Source of the DNA: Silurus meridionalis
Taxonomy: Eukaryota; Chordata; Actinopteri; Siluriformes; Siluridae
Length of the DNA stretch: 64,000 bases
Assembly: GCF_014805685.1 (NCBI RefSeq)
Contig: NC_060899.1
Coordinates: forward strand, 9,292,790-9,356,789
Direction of reading: 5' to 3'
The notes below the pieces were generated by a model. It searched no databases, was not told the origin of the DNA, and saw nothing but the letters and a program-made list of their open reading frames with translations. This document shows, in pieces, positions 39,771-49,540 of this stretch (positions within the stretch are counted from its first letter, which is position 1; each line of letters starts with the position of its first letter). The translations under genes and the position numbers were made by a program.

Positions 39771-40884
39771 ACCAAACATTTACCTACTGACAGCAAATAT
39801 AAAGATAATAAGAAAAGATAACCAGTGGTCATTTATTTCTTTTAAGCAACCCTGTTATTACGATCATGGTCAACGTGCCTTAGAACAATGTCTCTTTAGT
39901 TGATATTGGAATACAGTTAAATTGGCAAGGTGACAACTGATCCCGAGTCTTGGTTACTGTCTGTGTGGGAGAAAAAATATGTAGAGACCAATTCAGCTAT
40001 TATATCTGATTTTGATATATAATGGCACCATTGAAGCCCCAGGCAGCATTTTAATGCAGAAGTAGAGATCCACAGGGACTAACACATGTCAGATTTAATT
40101 GGCTCGGTGTACCTACAAGGCTGCAAACTCTTGGCCAATCCATATAAGTAATTTGTTCAATGCAAAAAGTTTGACCAAACAGGGGCAGATTTCAAAAAGG
40201 ATCAAGACTTGTTCTTTCTTATTATTTTTAACCTTAAATAATACCTCATTTGGCATTAATTTTTCTAACCTCAGTTGTGCTTTGATACTCAAAACATTGC
40301 ATATAATATCAATCAATAAGAATGACTTAGTGAAATAATCAAATTTGCAGACATGCTAATGAGAGTAAGAAGAATGGCAGTCACTATTCCTGGAAATTGA
40401 GCATGAACATAAATCTTCTTATTTGTCCTCAAGTCATTAGGCAGAAACAGAAACACCACAAATTTCTCTATGCTGTAAGCAAGACTGCCAACGCTCCAAC
40501 TGCAAGCTAATTATGCCACACTACCTCATTTAGGTTGTAATGAGAAAGCACAAATTGCTGCAGCAGGCCATCATCAGGAAAAGCACACAAGCGTTGGGAG
40601 AAATGAATTTGATGTAGTTGACTAAAAATTTGAGAGAGGGTGAGGCATCTATAGAAATTACAATTATTTAGAAGCACAAAGTGAACAACATGTCTCATTT
40701 AAACCACATTATATTGTGTAAGGTACTTTCACAGGTCCTTTTTACTGACATATAAATAGTACTAGAAACAGTGAAATGTATTTGGAATTAATAGTTAATT
40801 TACATTTTGCTGCTAAAGATTCCTTTAACTGCCAATTTAGAGAACCCCATAATAGAAATTTATTTCAGTTATTTTAAAAACAAA

Positions 40885-41146
40885 CTTTCTTTCGGCTTCT
40901 CCCATTAGGGGTCACCACAGCAGACCATCCGCATGTTTGATTTGGCACATAAAAACCCTGCCAAATATGTGCCAAATAAAAACCCTGGATGCCCTTCCTA
41001 ACACAACCCTCCTCATTTATCCAGGCTTGGACCCGGCACTGAGGCTTGTGCAACCCTAATGGCTGGGGTTGGCCCCCTGACCGGGGACCGAACCCGGGCC
41101 GCAGTGGTGAAAGTGCCGCATCCTAACCACTAGACCACCAGGGAAC
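40885..41146 (-). mobile_element. tRNA-Glu-derived SINE with RTE-like 3' tail
   Basis: On the minus strand the head (CCCTGGTGGTCTAGTGGTTA, then GGCCCGGGTTCGGTCCCCGG) is nearly a tRNA-Glu, with boxes A and B intact. The body is CCAACCCCAGCCATTAGG..., and the 3' tail (CCCCTAATGGGAGAAGCCG, AAAGAAAG) matches the 3' end of the RTE-like LINE at 38650-38690. Flanking CAGTTATTTTAAA and CAGATATTTTAAA look like a 13-bp target-site duplication with one mismatch. Confidence 0.85.
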
Positions 41147-41215
41147 CTTATTGCAGATATTTTAAAGTGTAAAAAAAACAGAATTTTACAAAACTGTCAA
41201 TTCTTGAAAGATTTT

Positions 41216-41709
41216 AATTTACAGTTTTTCTCAGCTGCATTGGAGAATTTTTTTTTAATCATCCTTAATATTAGCAAATCAGTAAGTGCATTCTCAAAAC
41301 AATGTGTACAAACAGCACAATACATTGAATTTCTTGCAAAAGCCTGTTTTTTGCTCAAAATCCTTAGTACTTCTCTCAAAAGTAAGTATTTGTGTCAATG
41401 AACATATAATTACCATCAAAATAACAAGTCCTTTTATCATTGTTTACGAACAAGATAGTCAAACTTTTTTGTCATTTTTTCAATATGACTGCTTTATATT
41501 CATATTTCTTGATGTAAACTATGTTTTGGATTACAAGTATTGAAAATGCACGAGGCTGAATTGGCAACTATGAATTTCAACAGCACAAATTTACACATTA
41601 CTGTATGTGGGATATTGATTGTGGGATATTAATGGATATTGAGACTGGACAGGATTCACACTTTTTTATTGTTCTTTACTAGTGGACTGACTAAAAAATT
41701 ACAATATAA
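41216..41709 (+). mobile_element. IS630/Tc1-type element, left arm copy 1
   Basis: Starts TACAGTTTTTCTCAGCTGCA and continues through ATTAGCAAATCAGTAAGTGC. From about 41270 it is almost identical to 43308-43740; the same 85-codon chance ORF occurs in both (41286-41543, 43316-43573). This level of identity suggests recent duplication or gene conversion. Confidence 0.75.
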
Positions 41710-41719
41710 TGGATATATA

Positions 41720-42910
41720 TATAGATTTTTTTGCAAAAGCCTGTACCTTTTTTAAAATTCTAGTTCATCTTTCAAATGTTAGTATTTGTGTCAATAAACA
41801 TGTCACTACTATCAGAATGAAATGTCCCCCAAACAAAATCATCAAAAATGTTTAGTCATGTTTTCAGTATAACGGTGCACAGTTTCAGTATTTCTTGATA
41901 TAAACTACAGTTTGGGTTAAAGTAATTGAAAATGCACGAAATTTAAATTACTTCTGTCTGGCATCTATGAATTTCAACAGCACAAATGTATTTGTTTGGT
42001 TGCATATGTTATTTATATTGATTGCAAGAGACCAGACAGGATTCACAATTTTACTGTACTGTAATAGTATCTATTCGTTTCTTGGTTGTTCATTCATTTT
42101 CAAAAAAATTGTAATTCTGTGTTTTGCTCTGTTGCCAATTGAAGGTTTACATAGTGACATTCAAGATTCATCAGCACAATTCATCAATACAAGTCAAATA
42201 AAAAAAAAAAATTTTATTGAAGTTCAACAGAAATTTCAGATGGTCTAGTGGTTAGGATGCGGGCCGCTCTCACTGCTGCGGCCCGGGTTCGATCCCCGGT
42301 CAGGGAACCAACCCCAGCCACTCTTAGTGCTGGTCCCAAGCCCGGATAAATGGGGAGGGTTGCGTTAGGATGGGCATCCAGTGTAAAAACATGTGCCAAA
42401 TCAAACATGCAAATGATCTGCTGTGGCGACCCCTAATGGGAGAAGCCGAAAGAAAGTTTAAAAGAAGTTTCAGACATGCACTTTTTGCTGCTGCAAAAAT
42501 CTAGGAAAGGTTATAAAACCCTCTTTAAACAAAAAAAATTTCATAATACTACAATGAGAGATACATTTATATATAGAGAGAGATTTTTACAGTTTTTCTT
42601 AGTTGCTTTGGAGTGTTTCTCAGTTTAGAAATGAAGTTCTTAAAACTACTTGTTCAACCTCCACATCTTTTAGTCATTTGTGCTCATCATAAGAACATTT
42701 CTTGTTGCTTTGATCAAATTGAAAATTCATTTAATTCATTGTATACAAGTGTCCGCTGTTTCCTACATTATCAGTTGTTTATGTCATGTTGATGAAAATA
42801 TATTATACTAGTTTCACCTAAATAATCTCAAACCCTAAAACATCTCTGCATCAGTTCATTGTATTAGTCATTGAATGCAAAATGGTAAAACCACTTGTCA
42901 TCATCTTTCA
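41720..42910. mobile_element. Partial IS630/Tc1-type copies in opposite orientations
   Basis: 41722-42227 is a diverged internal piece in plus orientation, matching 58575-58940 (AAGTAATTGAAAATGCACGA, GGCATCTATGAATTTCAACA); it holds the SINE at 42240. 42592-42910 begins TACAGTTTTTCTTAGTTGCT and is an inverted right arm, matching the end of the 58469-59420 element. Confidence 0.65.
42240..42456 (+). mobile_element. tRNA-Glu-derived SINE with RTE-like 3' tail
   Basis: Second copy of the family at 40885-41146. The head (TGGTCTAGTGGTTAGGATGC, GGTTCGATCCCCGGTCAGGG) keeps a CTC anticodon-loop triplet, and the tail is CCCCTAATGGGAGAAGCCGA. AGAAATTTCAGA before and AGAAGTTTCAGA after form a 12-bp target-site duplication with one mismatch. 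It is inserted in an IS630-like transposon arm. Confidence 0.88.
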
Positions 42911-42954
42911 TCTAAAATTTCTATTAAACTTTTTTTTGTAAATGTGACTTGAAT

Positions 42955-43163
42955 TGGTCAATTGTGCAGATGAATTTTACAGTTTTTCTTGGAGCGTTTC
43001 TCAGATCAGAAATGAAATTCTCAAAACTACTTGTTCAAACTCCACATCATTTAGTCATTTGTGCTCATCATAGGAACATTTCTCATTGCTTTGATCAAAT
43101 TGCGACTGCTTTGGTACATCATTTAATCGATTGTGTACAAGTGTCTGCTTTTTCCTACATTAT
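42955..43163 (-). mobile_element. IS630/Tc1-type right arm, inverted
   Basis: TACAGTTTTTCTTGGAGCGT ... AGAAATGAAATTCTCAAAAC ... TGTCTGCTTTTTCCTACATT is the reverse complement of 44870-45066, so the two form long inverted repeats. Confidence 0.75.
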
Positions 43164-43252
43164 TTAATTCAGTTCAATAAATTTTTATTTGTATAGCGCT
43201 TTTAACAATGAACATTGTCTCAAAGCAGCTTTTCACAGATAATGTGGTGATT
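43164..43252 (+). repeat. Family R repeat, left part
   Basis: TTTTTATTTGTATAGCGCTT and AACAATGAACATTGTCTCAA match the start of the long family R copy at 34925. The remainder resumes at 45072 after the transposon. Confidence 0.7.
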
Positions 43253-43254
43253 AC

Positions 43255-45066
43255 AGTTTTTTTCAGTTGCTTTGGAGCATTTCTCGAATCAATCTTAAGA
43301 TTAGCAAATCAGTAAGTGCATTCTCAAAACAATGTGTACAAACAGCACAATACATTGAATTTCTTGCAAAAGCCTGTTTTTTGCTCAAAATCCTTAGTAC
43401 TTCTCTCAAAAGTAAGTATTTGTGTCAATGAACATATCATTACCATCAAAATAACAAGTCCTTTTATCATTGTTTACGAACAAGATAGTCAAACTTTTTT
43501 GTCATTTTTTCAATATGACTGCTTTATATTCATATTTCTTGATGTAAACTATGTTTTGGATTACAAGTATTGAAAATGCACGAGGCTGAATTGGCAACTA
43601 TGAATTTCAACAGCACAAATTTACACATTACTGTATGTGGGATATTGATTGTGGATATTGATTGATATTGAGACTGGACAGGATTCACACTTTTTTATTG
43701 TTCTTTACTAGTGGACTGACTAAAAAATTACAATATAATGTCATTGTGATAGAAAATAAAAAGACACAAAAATAAAAATTCCAAAAGGTAAACATAGAAA
43801 ACACTTCTGCACATGCCGCACTATACAGTGTAATCTGTTTCTACCCCCTGACATCCCAGTCTGTCAGCCCTTGCAATACCATTGTGAGGCCATGATTGAC
43901 AACATGGTCCACAATAGTGGCTCTAATTTCATCTGAAATGTGTCTATGTGTCTGGCCTCTTCTTCCTCTTCCTCTATATTGCCTCCATACCCTTCTAGCA
44001 TGCATCCTTATTTTTGGCTCTCGACCATGTTTGTTTCCATTTTCAACAATTGTAAATCTGTGTTTTGCTCTTTTTATATAAACTCGCCAATTACAGTAAA
44101 GGTTCCCGAGATTCAGCCTTGACATATTTTAGGGAACTAGTTAAAAATTGGTTGATCTAAAAGTGAACACGCCCCTTCATTAGTGACATTCAAGGTTTAT
44201 CTGCACAATTCATCAGTTCAAGACACATTTACCAAGAAAAGCTTGATAAATTTTCACAACTAGCTTAACCATTTTGCATTTATTGACTTATGCAATGAAC
44301 TGATGCCTAAATGTTTTGCCTAAATTTTTATCTTCTATTACAATGACAATATATTGTTATTTTTTAGTCAGTCCACTAGTAAAGAAAAATTTAAAAAAGT
44401 GTGAATCCTGTCCGGTCTCTTACAATCAATATCCCACATACAGTAATGTGTAAATTTGTGCTGTTGAAATTCATAGTTGCCAATTCAGCCTCGTGCATTT
44501 TAATACTTGTAATCCAAAACATAGTTTAAATCAGGAAATACTAAAAATAAAGCATTGTCATATTGAAAAAAATGACTAAACATCTTGACTATCTTGTTTA
44601 CTAAACAATGATAAAATGACTTGTTATTTTGAGGGCAATGATATGTTCATTGACACAAATACTTACTTTTAAGAGAAGTACTAAGGATTTTGAGCAGAAA
44701 ACAGGTTTTTGCAAGAAATTCAATGTATTGTGCTGTTTGTACACATTGTTTTGAGAATGCACTTACTGATTTGCAAATCTTAAGGATGATTAGAGAAATG
44801 CTCCAAAGCAACTGAGAAACACTGTAAACTAGTATAATACATTTTGATCAACATGACATAAACAACTGATAATGTAGGAAAAAGCAGACACTTGTACACA
44901 ATCCATTAAATGATGTACCAAAGCATTTGCAATTTATTCAAAGCAATGAGAAATGTTCTTATGATGAGCACAAATGACTAAATGATGTGGAGTTTGAACA
45001 AGTAGTTTTGAGAATTTCATTTCTGATCTGAAAAACGCTCCAAAGCAACTAAGAAAAACTGTAAAA
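43255..45066 (+). mobile_element. IS630/Tc1-type element with nested inverted arm
   Basis: The left end TTACAGTTTTTTTCAGTTGC and right end CAAAGCAACTAAGAAAAACTGTA match the two ends of the smaller copy at 58469-59420. Inside are a transposase remnant (43841-44125, minus) and an inverted copy of the left arm (44345-44828, ending CTGAGAAACACTGTA). Thus 43258-43745 and 44345-44828 form about 485-bp inverted repeats about 600 bp apart. A TA dinucleotide adjoins the ends, as expected for this superfamily. Confidence 0.75.
43841..44125 (-). pseudogene. IS630-like transposase, N-terminal remnant
   Basis: A 94-codon frame from an ATG reads through a Gly/Arg-rich stretch (WRQYRGRGRRGQTHR) into ISDEIRATIVDHVVNHGLTM. 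That text is characteristic of fish IS630/Tc1-type transposases (helix-turn-helix region) that annotation often labels as insertion-element IS630 proteins. It ends at a stop soon after; the catalytic DDE part is absent. Sits between the inverted arms. Confidence 0.7.
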
Positions 45067-45071
45067 GTGAA

Positions 45072-45415
45072 GATGTTCTTTATAAGTAAGTTTGTCCCTG
45101 ATGAGCGAGCCGGTGGCAACTGTGGCAAGTAAAAACTCCCCGAGATGGCATAGGGAAGAAACCTTGAGAGGAACCAGACTCGAGAGGAAACCCATCCTCA
45201 TCTGGGTTGCACCGAATGTCCATTTATAGCAGATATACGATGTTGCGGGGTACAGTGATGATGATTAGAAGCGAAAAGTAGTCCTGAGTCAATGTAGCAG
45301 ACTGTTGACATTAACTACAGTCTAATCCATCCTCAAAACTCTTGTTCTTACTCCGGAATTTCATGGAACCACCCAAGGCATTGCTGAGAAACCGTCCCAA
45401 GCTGCACGGAGTAAA
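45072..45415 (+). repeat. Family R repeat, right part
   Basis: GATGTTCTTTATAAGTAAGT, CCCTGATGAGCGAGCCGGTG and GTAGTCCTGAGTCAATGTAG continue the repeat begun at 43164, as judged from the uninterrupted copy at 34925. Confidence 0.75.
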
Positions 45416-45544
45416 TGAATGTGTGCTGCTGAAATTCATAAATGCAGTACAGATGGAAGTCAGATTTTTGTGCATGTTCAGTCACTGTGATCCAAACCAT
45501 CATACTGACAACATAACTAAATATTTTGATGATTTTCCTTGTGA

Positions 45545-45767
45545 ACAATGTCAAAGGGACTTTTCATTCTGATGGGAATGACATGTTTATTGAGACAAAT
45601 ACTTACTTTTGAGAGATGAACTAAGGATCTTAAGAAAAGTACAGTCTTTTGCAAGAAATCTATTGTGTTGTGCTGTTTGTACACATTGTTTTGAGAATGC
45701 ACGTACTGGTTTGCAAATATTAGGTATGATCCGAGAAATGCTCCAAAGCAGCTAAGAAAAACTGTAA
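45545..45767 (-). mobile_element. IS630/Tc1-type left arm, inverted
   Basis: Reverse complement of the family's left arm, ending GCTCCAAAGCAGCTAAGAAAAACTGTA. It may pair with the inverted right arm at 42592 as the two ends of one larger, now interrupted, minus-orientation element. Confidence 0.65.
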
Positions 45768-46180
45768 TTGATCCCCTTTTAATTTTGTGAGGTTGCCCCC
45801 TTAAAAACAGGAACAGTCTAGAATTTTTATGGTAGGTTTATTCAACAGAGATAGAGAGAATACATAAAAAAAAACATAAAAAAAACATTAAAGAAAGTAT
45901 ATACATTAATTTGCATTTTATCGAGTAAAATAAGTATTTGATCCTGTACCAATTTAGCAAGAATTCTGACTCACAGACCAAATTATTCCTGTCCCTTTAG
46001 GAAAGTACTCCCAATATCAACACGTTATGTGCAGAAACGACACCTGTCACAGAATCAACATTCAACATCAACTTCTATTCAAACCTCTCTACCACCATGG
46101 GAAAGACCAAAGAGCTGTCAAAAAGACCACAGGGACAAGATTGTAGACATGCACCAGGCTTCAACTATGAGACTGATGAT
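45765..46180 (+). mobile_element. Tc1-like transposon, 5' part (family 5)
   Basis: GGTAGGTTTATTCAACAGAG, AAGTATTTGATCCTGTACCA and ATGGGAAAGACCAAAGAGCT are the left end, leader and transposase start of a common fish Tc1-like family; the reading frame breaks within 30 codons and the rest is missing. Confidence 0.65.
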
Positions 46181-47404
46181 CATTAGCATCTCCTTTGTAT
46201 AATCAGTTAATCATACACCTGACCCTGATCCTACAAAATACCAGACTTTGTGCAAATGTACAAAGTGCAAGTTTAAGAATTGAATCACACCAAATGTTAA
46301 TTAAATTTCCACATTTTTATTTAATAAATAAATTGATATATAAATTGGGGTGTTTAATCCAACAATTATTGGGCTTACTAAGCATAATAGAATTCACATA
46401 TAATTACATGATCCTTGGTGGCTTTCTTTCATTCTGGGTGAACTATTCATTGAGACCTTTGCTGGCAGCTGCAAGAGTGATGAACCAATCAACCACTTAT
46501 TAACTTCTAAATTGGGCCATTAATCCCTGCCATTTTTCCCCCATCATTAAACTATAAGTTTGCCATAATTATCTTCTGTTAAAGGTTAACATGTATGTAG
46601 TTATCATTTATTTTATTTTGATTTTGTCAGGCCTTATCAATTTAATCAAACATTACACTTTCCAACCTAGATCTCCATCTATGTGTTGAGCAACAACTAC
46701 AATTATTACAATTATTCACTTGCATGTTCATAGTGACCCATTGATTTCTTCCCCAACCTTTGGTCATTATGCATATCGTATACATGTACATACACTGACC
46801 TAAACAAGCTCCTGTCACCAAACAGTGATAACCACTAGGGGGCATACGTCACTAAATAAAGTTTTATATAAATAAATAAAAAATACTAGGTTAAAAAAAA
46901 CGTTATTATAAGAATGTATTCAGACATCTTTATTAAAACATATTAAACATGCACTACATAACATAAGGCTTGGGCAATCTTTTTGTTCTTAAGGGACTCC
47001 AAGCTTTTGCACCTATTACATTTGCATTAAATGTGCAATTACTGCATGTGTGAGATTTTGCAGGTTGTAGGTGTGAGCCAGAATTTAATTATTACAAGAA
47101 TTACAATTTTCCTCCTTGCTCTATGTCCCCAACACATGATTTCACGTGATTCCACTTTAATTCTACTTAAATCAGTCAAATAGATTCATTCAGCATATAA
47201 ATAAATGTGCATTATGTACACAAAGAAAAAAACAATTATAAAAAAAATAAATATAGACAACAGTATCTGCAACAGTATATGCCTTTTCATGGGATATATA
47301 TGCAAAAGTAAAGTAAAACTTTATATATGCATCTGTTTTTTTTATATTTTTAACGTTATATTTTTGTCTAACACACTGTTTGTACATTTTAATCATATAC
47401 AGTA
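46181..47404. other. No recognisable gene
   Basis: AT-rich, no ORF with family features. Confidence 0.5.
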
Positions 47405-48576
47405 TAATGATGTAACAGTGGCTCAGATCTTTTCAAAGATATTTAATCAGGTTCAAGTCTGGGCTCTAGCTGGGCCACACAAGGACATTCACAGAGTTGT
47501 ACCGCAGCCACTCTATTGTTATCTTGGCTGTGTGCTTTGGGTCCTTGTCTAGTTGGAAGATAATTCATCGCTTCAGTCTGAGGTCCAGAGCTTTGGAGCA
47601 GGTTTTCATCAAGGATGTCTCTGTACATTGCTGCATTTATATTTCCTTCGATCCTGACTAGTCTCCTAGTTCCTGCTGCTGAAAAACATCCCCAAAGCAT
47701 GAGGCTGCCACCACCATGCTTCATTGTATAAAGCCTTTGAAAGTCTTTGTTTTTCATGGTCTGGGAGTCCTTCAGGTGGCTTTTGACAAACTCCAGGTGG
47801 GCTGTCTGCCTTTTACTGAGAAGTGGCTTCCGTCTGGCAAGCTTGATTGGTGGAGGGCTGCAGAGATAGTTGTTCTTTTGGAAGGTTCTCCTCACTCTAC
47901 AGAGAAACGCTGAAGTTCTTTCAAAGTGACCTTTGGAACCTTTTTCAGTTTCTTAGTCACGTCCCTGACTAAAGCCCTTCTGCACTAATCACACAGTTTG
48001 CTTGGGCGGCCTGCTCTAGGAAGAGTCCTGGTGGTTCCAAACATCTTCCACTTATGGATGATGAAGGCCACTGTGCTTATTGAGACCTTCAACGCTGCAG
48101 ACATTTTTTGCACCCTTCCCCAGGTCTGTGCCTCGATACAATTCTGAGGTCTACTGACAATTCTTTGGACTTCATGGCTTGGTTTGTGCTCTGACATGCA
48201 CTGTTAACTGTGGGACCTCATATAGACAGGTGTTTGTATTTCCAAATCATGTCCAATCAACTAAATTTACCACAGGTGGACTCATGTCAAGTTGTAGAAA
48301 CATCTCAAGTATGACCACTGAAAACAGGATGCACCTGAGCTCAATTTTGAATGTTATAGCAAAGGCTGTCTTATTTACAGCTGTCTTATGTACGTGATTT
48401 TTTTCGTTATATATTTTTACTAAATTTGCAAAGATTTCAAACTAACCTTTTTAATGTTGTCATTATAGGGTATTTTTTACAGAATGTTATGAATCTAATC
48501 CATTTTGGAATAAGGCTAGAACAAAACAAAATGTGGAAAAAGTGAAGCGCTTTGAATACTTTCCGGATGCACTGTA
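47405..48576 (-). mobile_element. Tc1-like transposon with disrupted transposase (family 1)
   Basis: The right end carries the terminal repeat (TTTCCGGATGCACTGTA ending at 48576). Minus-strand reading gives the transposase start (MSEHKPSHEVQRIV), helix-turn-helix text (VSISTVAFIIHKWK), the linker GRPSKLCD, then [20 protein letters not shown] and [11 protein letters not shown] deletion of roughly 110 bp near 47730 and several frameshifts remove part of the catalytic core. The left terminal repeat is missing, so the copy is truncated. Confidence 0.85.
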
Positions 48577-49062
48577 AATACTTTTAAAAGGTTTCAAAAA
48601 TACCTTTTGAAACAGCTCTGGCTCACTGGAGGTCTATCGTGTGGCTCACAGTGTCACACTGTGCTAACGGCACATGGTGAAGTGTAATCAATGCAAGACT
48701 CATGTGCTGTGACAGTAGAAAAGAACCTCAGGCTAGTATGACCAGCACTCACATAACAGCTGACATCTACTCAGGAGCAAGTGGTGGGAGGTAATGCTTA
48801 AAATTCAATGCATACTATACAGAATTCCGCTTATTATGTTCCAACAGCAGTTAGGATAGTTTAAGTAAAAACATATGATGATGATGATGTATGAAACCTC
48901 AGGAAACAGTTCTTCAGGAAAAAGATTTAAAGTGTGAAATTATGTAGACTCTAAGCAAGAAGGATGTGAATAGAAACAATTCCAGAAGGGATTAAAAACA
49001 AACAGGCTCACACGCAAACACACACAGACATACAATACAGAGAAAAACAGAGCGAGAGAAAG

Positions 49063-49064
<2 letters not shown>

Positions 49065-49119
<55 letters not shown>
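49065..49119. repeat. (AG)n microsatellite upstream of AMIGO
   Basis: About 27 AG units, roughly 480 bp upstream of the AMIGO start codon; possibly within or close to the promoter. Confidence 0.95.
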
Positions 49120-49123
<4 letters not shown>

Positions 49124-49353
49124 TTTGATTCTGCAGAAGGTAGGTAAATCTGGGATCAAGGATTAGTGCATGTTTTACTGCAATTTTCATTTAGACGATG
49201 GATATGTGTCTCATATGGAACAAACTGGAAAGGACTGCTCTGTGGACAGTTACTGATTCGGATTAGAAAGAAATCTCCTTTTTTTTAGCAGTAAGAAATG
49301 ATCAGTGGAGCAACCAAAACGTGACTGTTTGAACCTCACTTTGACTGCATTTT

Positions 49354-49498
49354 GTGAGTACTGCATACTGCTAAGTATACAATGTTCTCGTCTGAGTTTG
49401 CATATTACATACTGTAATATGCATTTGGGTGTTGCTATTTAAAAATATCTTAATTTGGGGAGTACATAGAATAAAAAGACCCTATTTTGTCTATCCAG
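49354..49498 (+). other. Probable 5' UTR intron of the AMIGO gene
   Basis: A donor (TTT|GTGAGTA at 49354) and a pyrimidine-rich acceptor (tttgtctatccag ending at 49498) bracket 145 bp just upstream of the coding exon. AMIGO genes usually have a noncoding first exon and one coding exon, which fits. The acceptor is convincing; the donor is a guess, and another donor further upstream could be used. Confidence 0.45.
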
Positions 49499-49540
49499 GA
49501 TTCTAAATTCTGTATTTTATTATTGACCTGTGGAAGCAGA

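Noticed and set aside
41286..43573. Two identical 85-codon ORFs as a conserved small protein
   Set aside because: They lie in transposon arms, are Phe/Ile-rich, lack supporting motifs, and identity is explained by recent duplication of the arm.
49487..49540. Longer AMIGO reading frame from TTG at 49487
   Set aside because: A splice acceptor (tctatccag) lies at 49490-49498 and the frame lacks an ATG before 49541, where a proper signal peptide starts.
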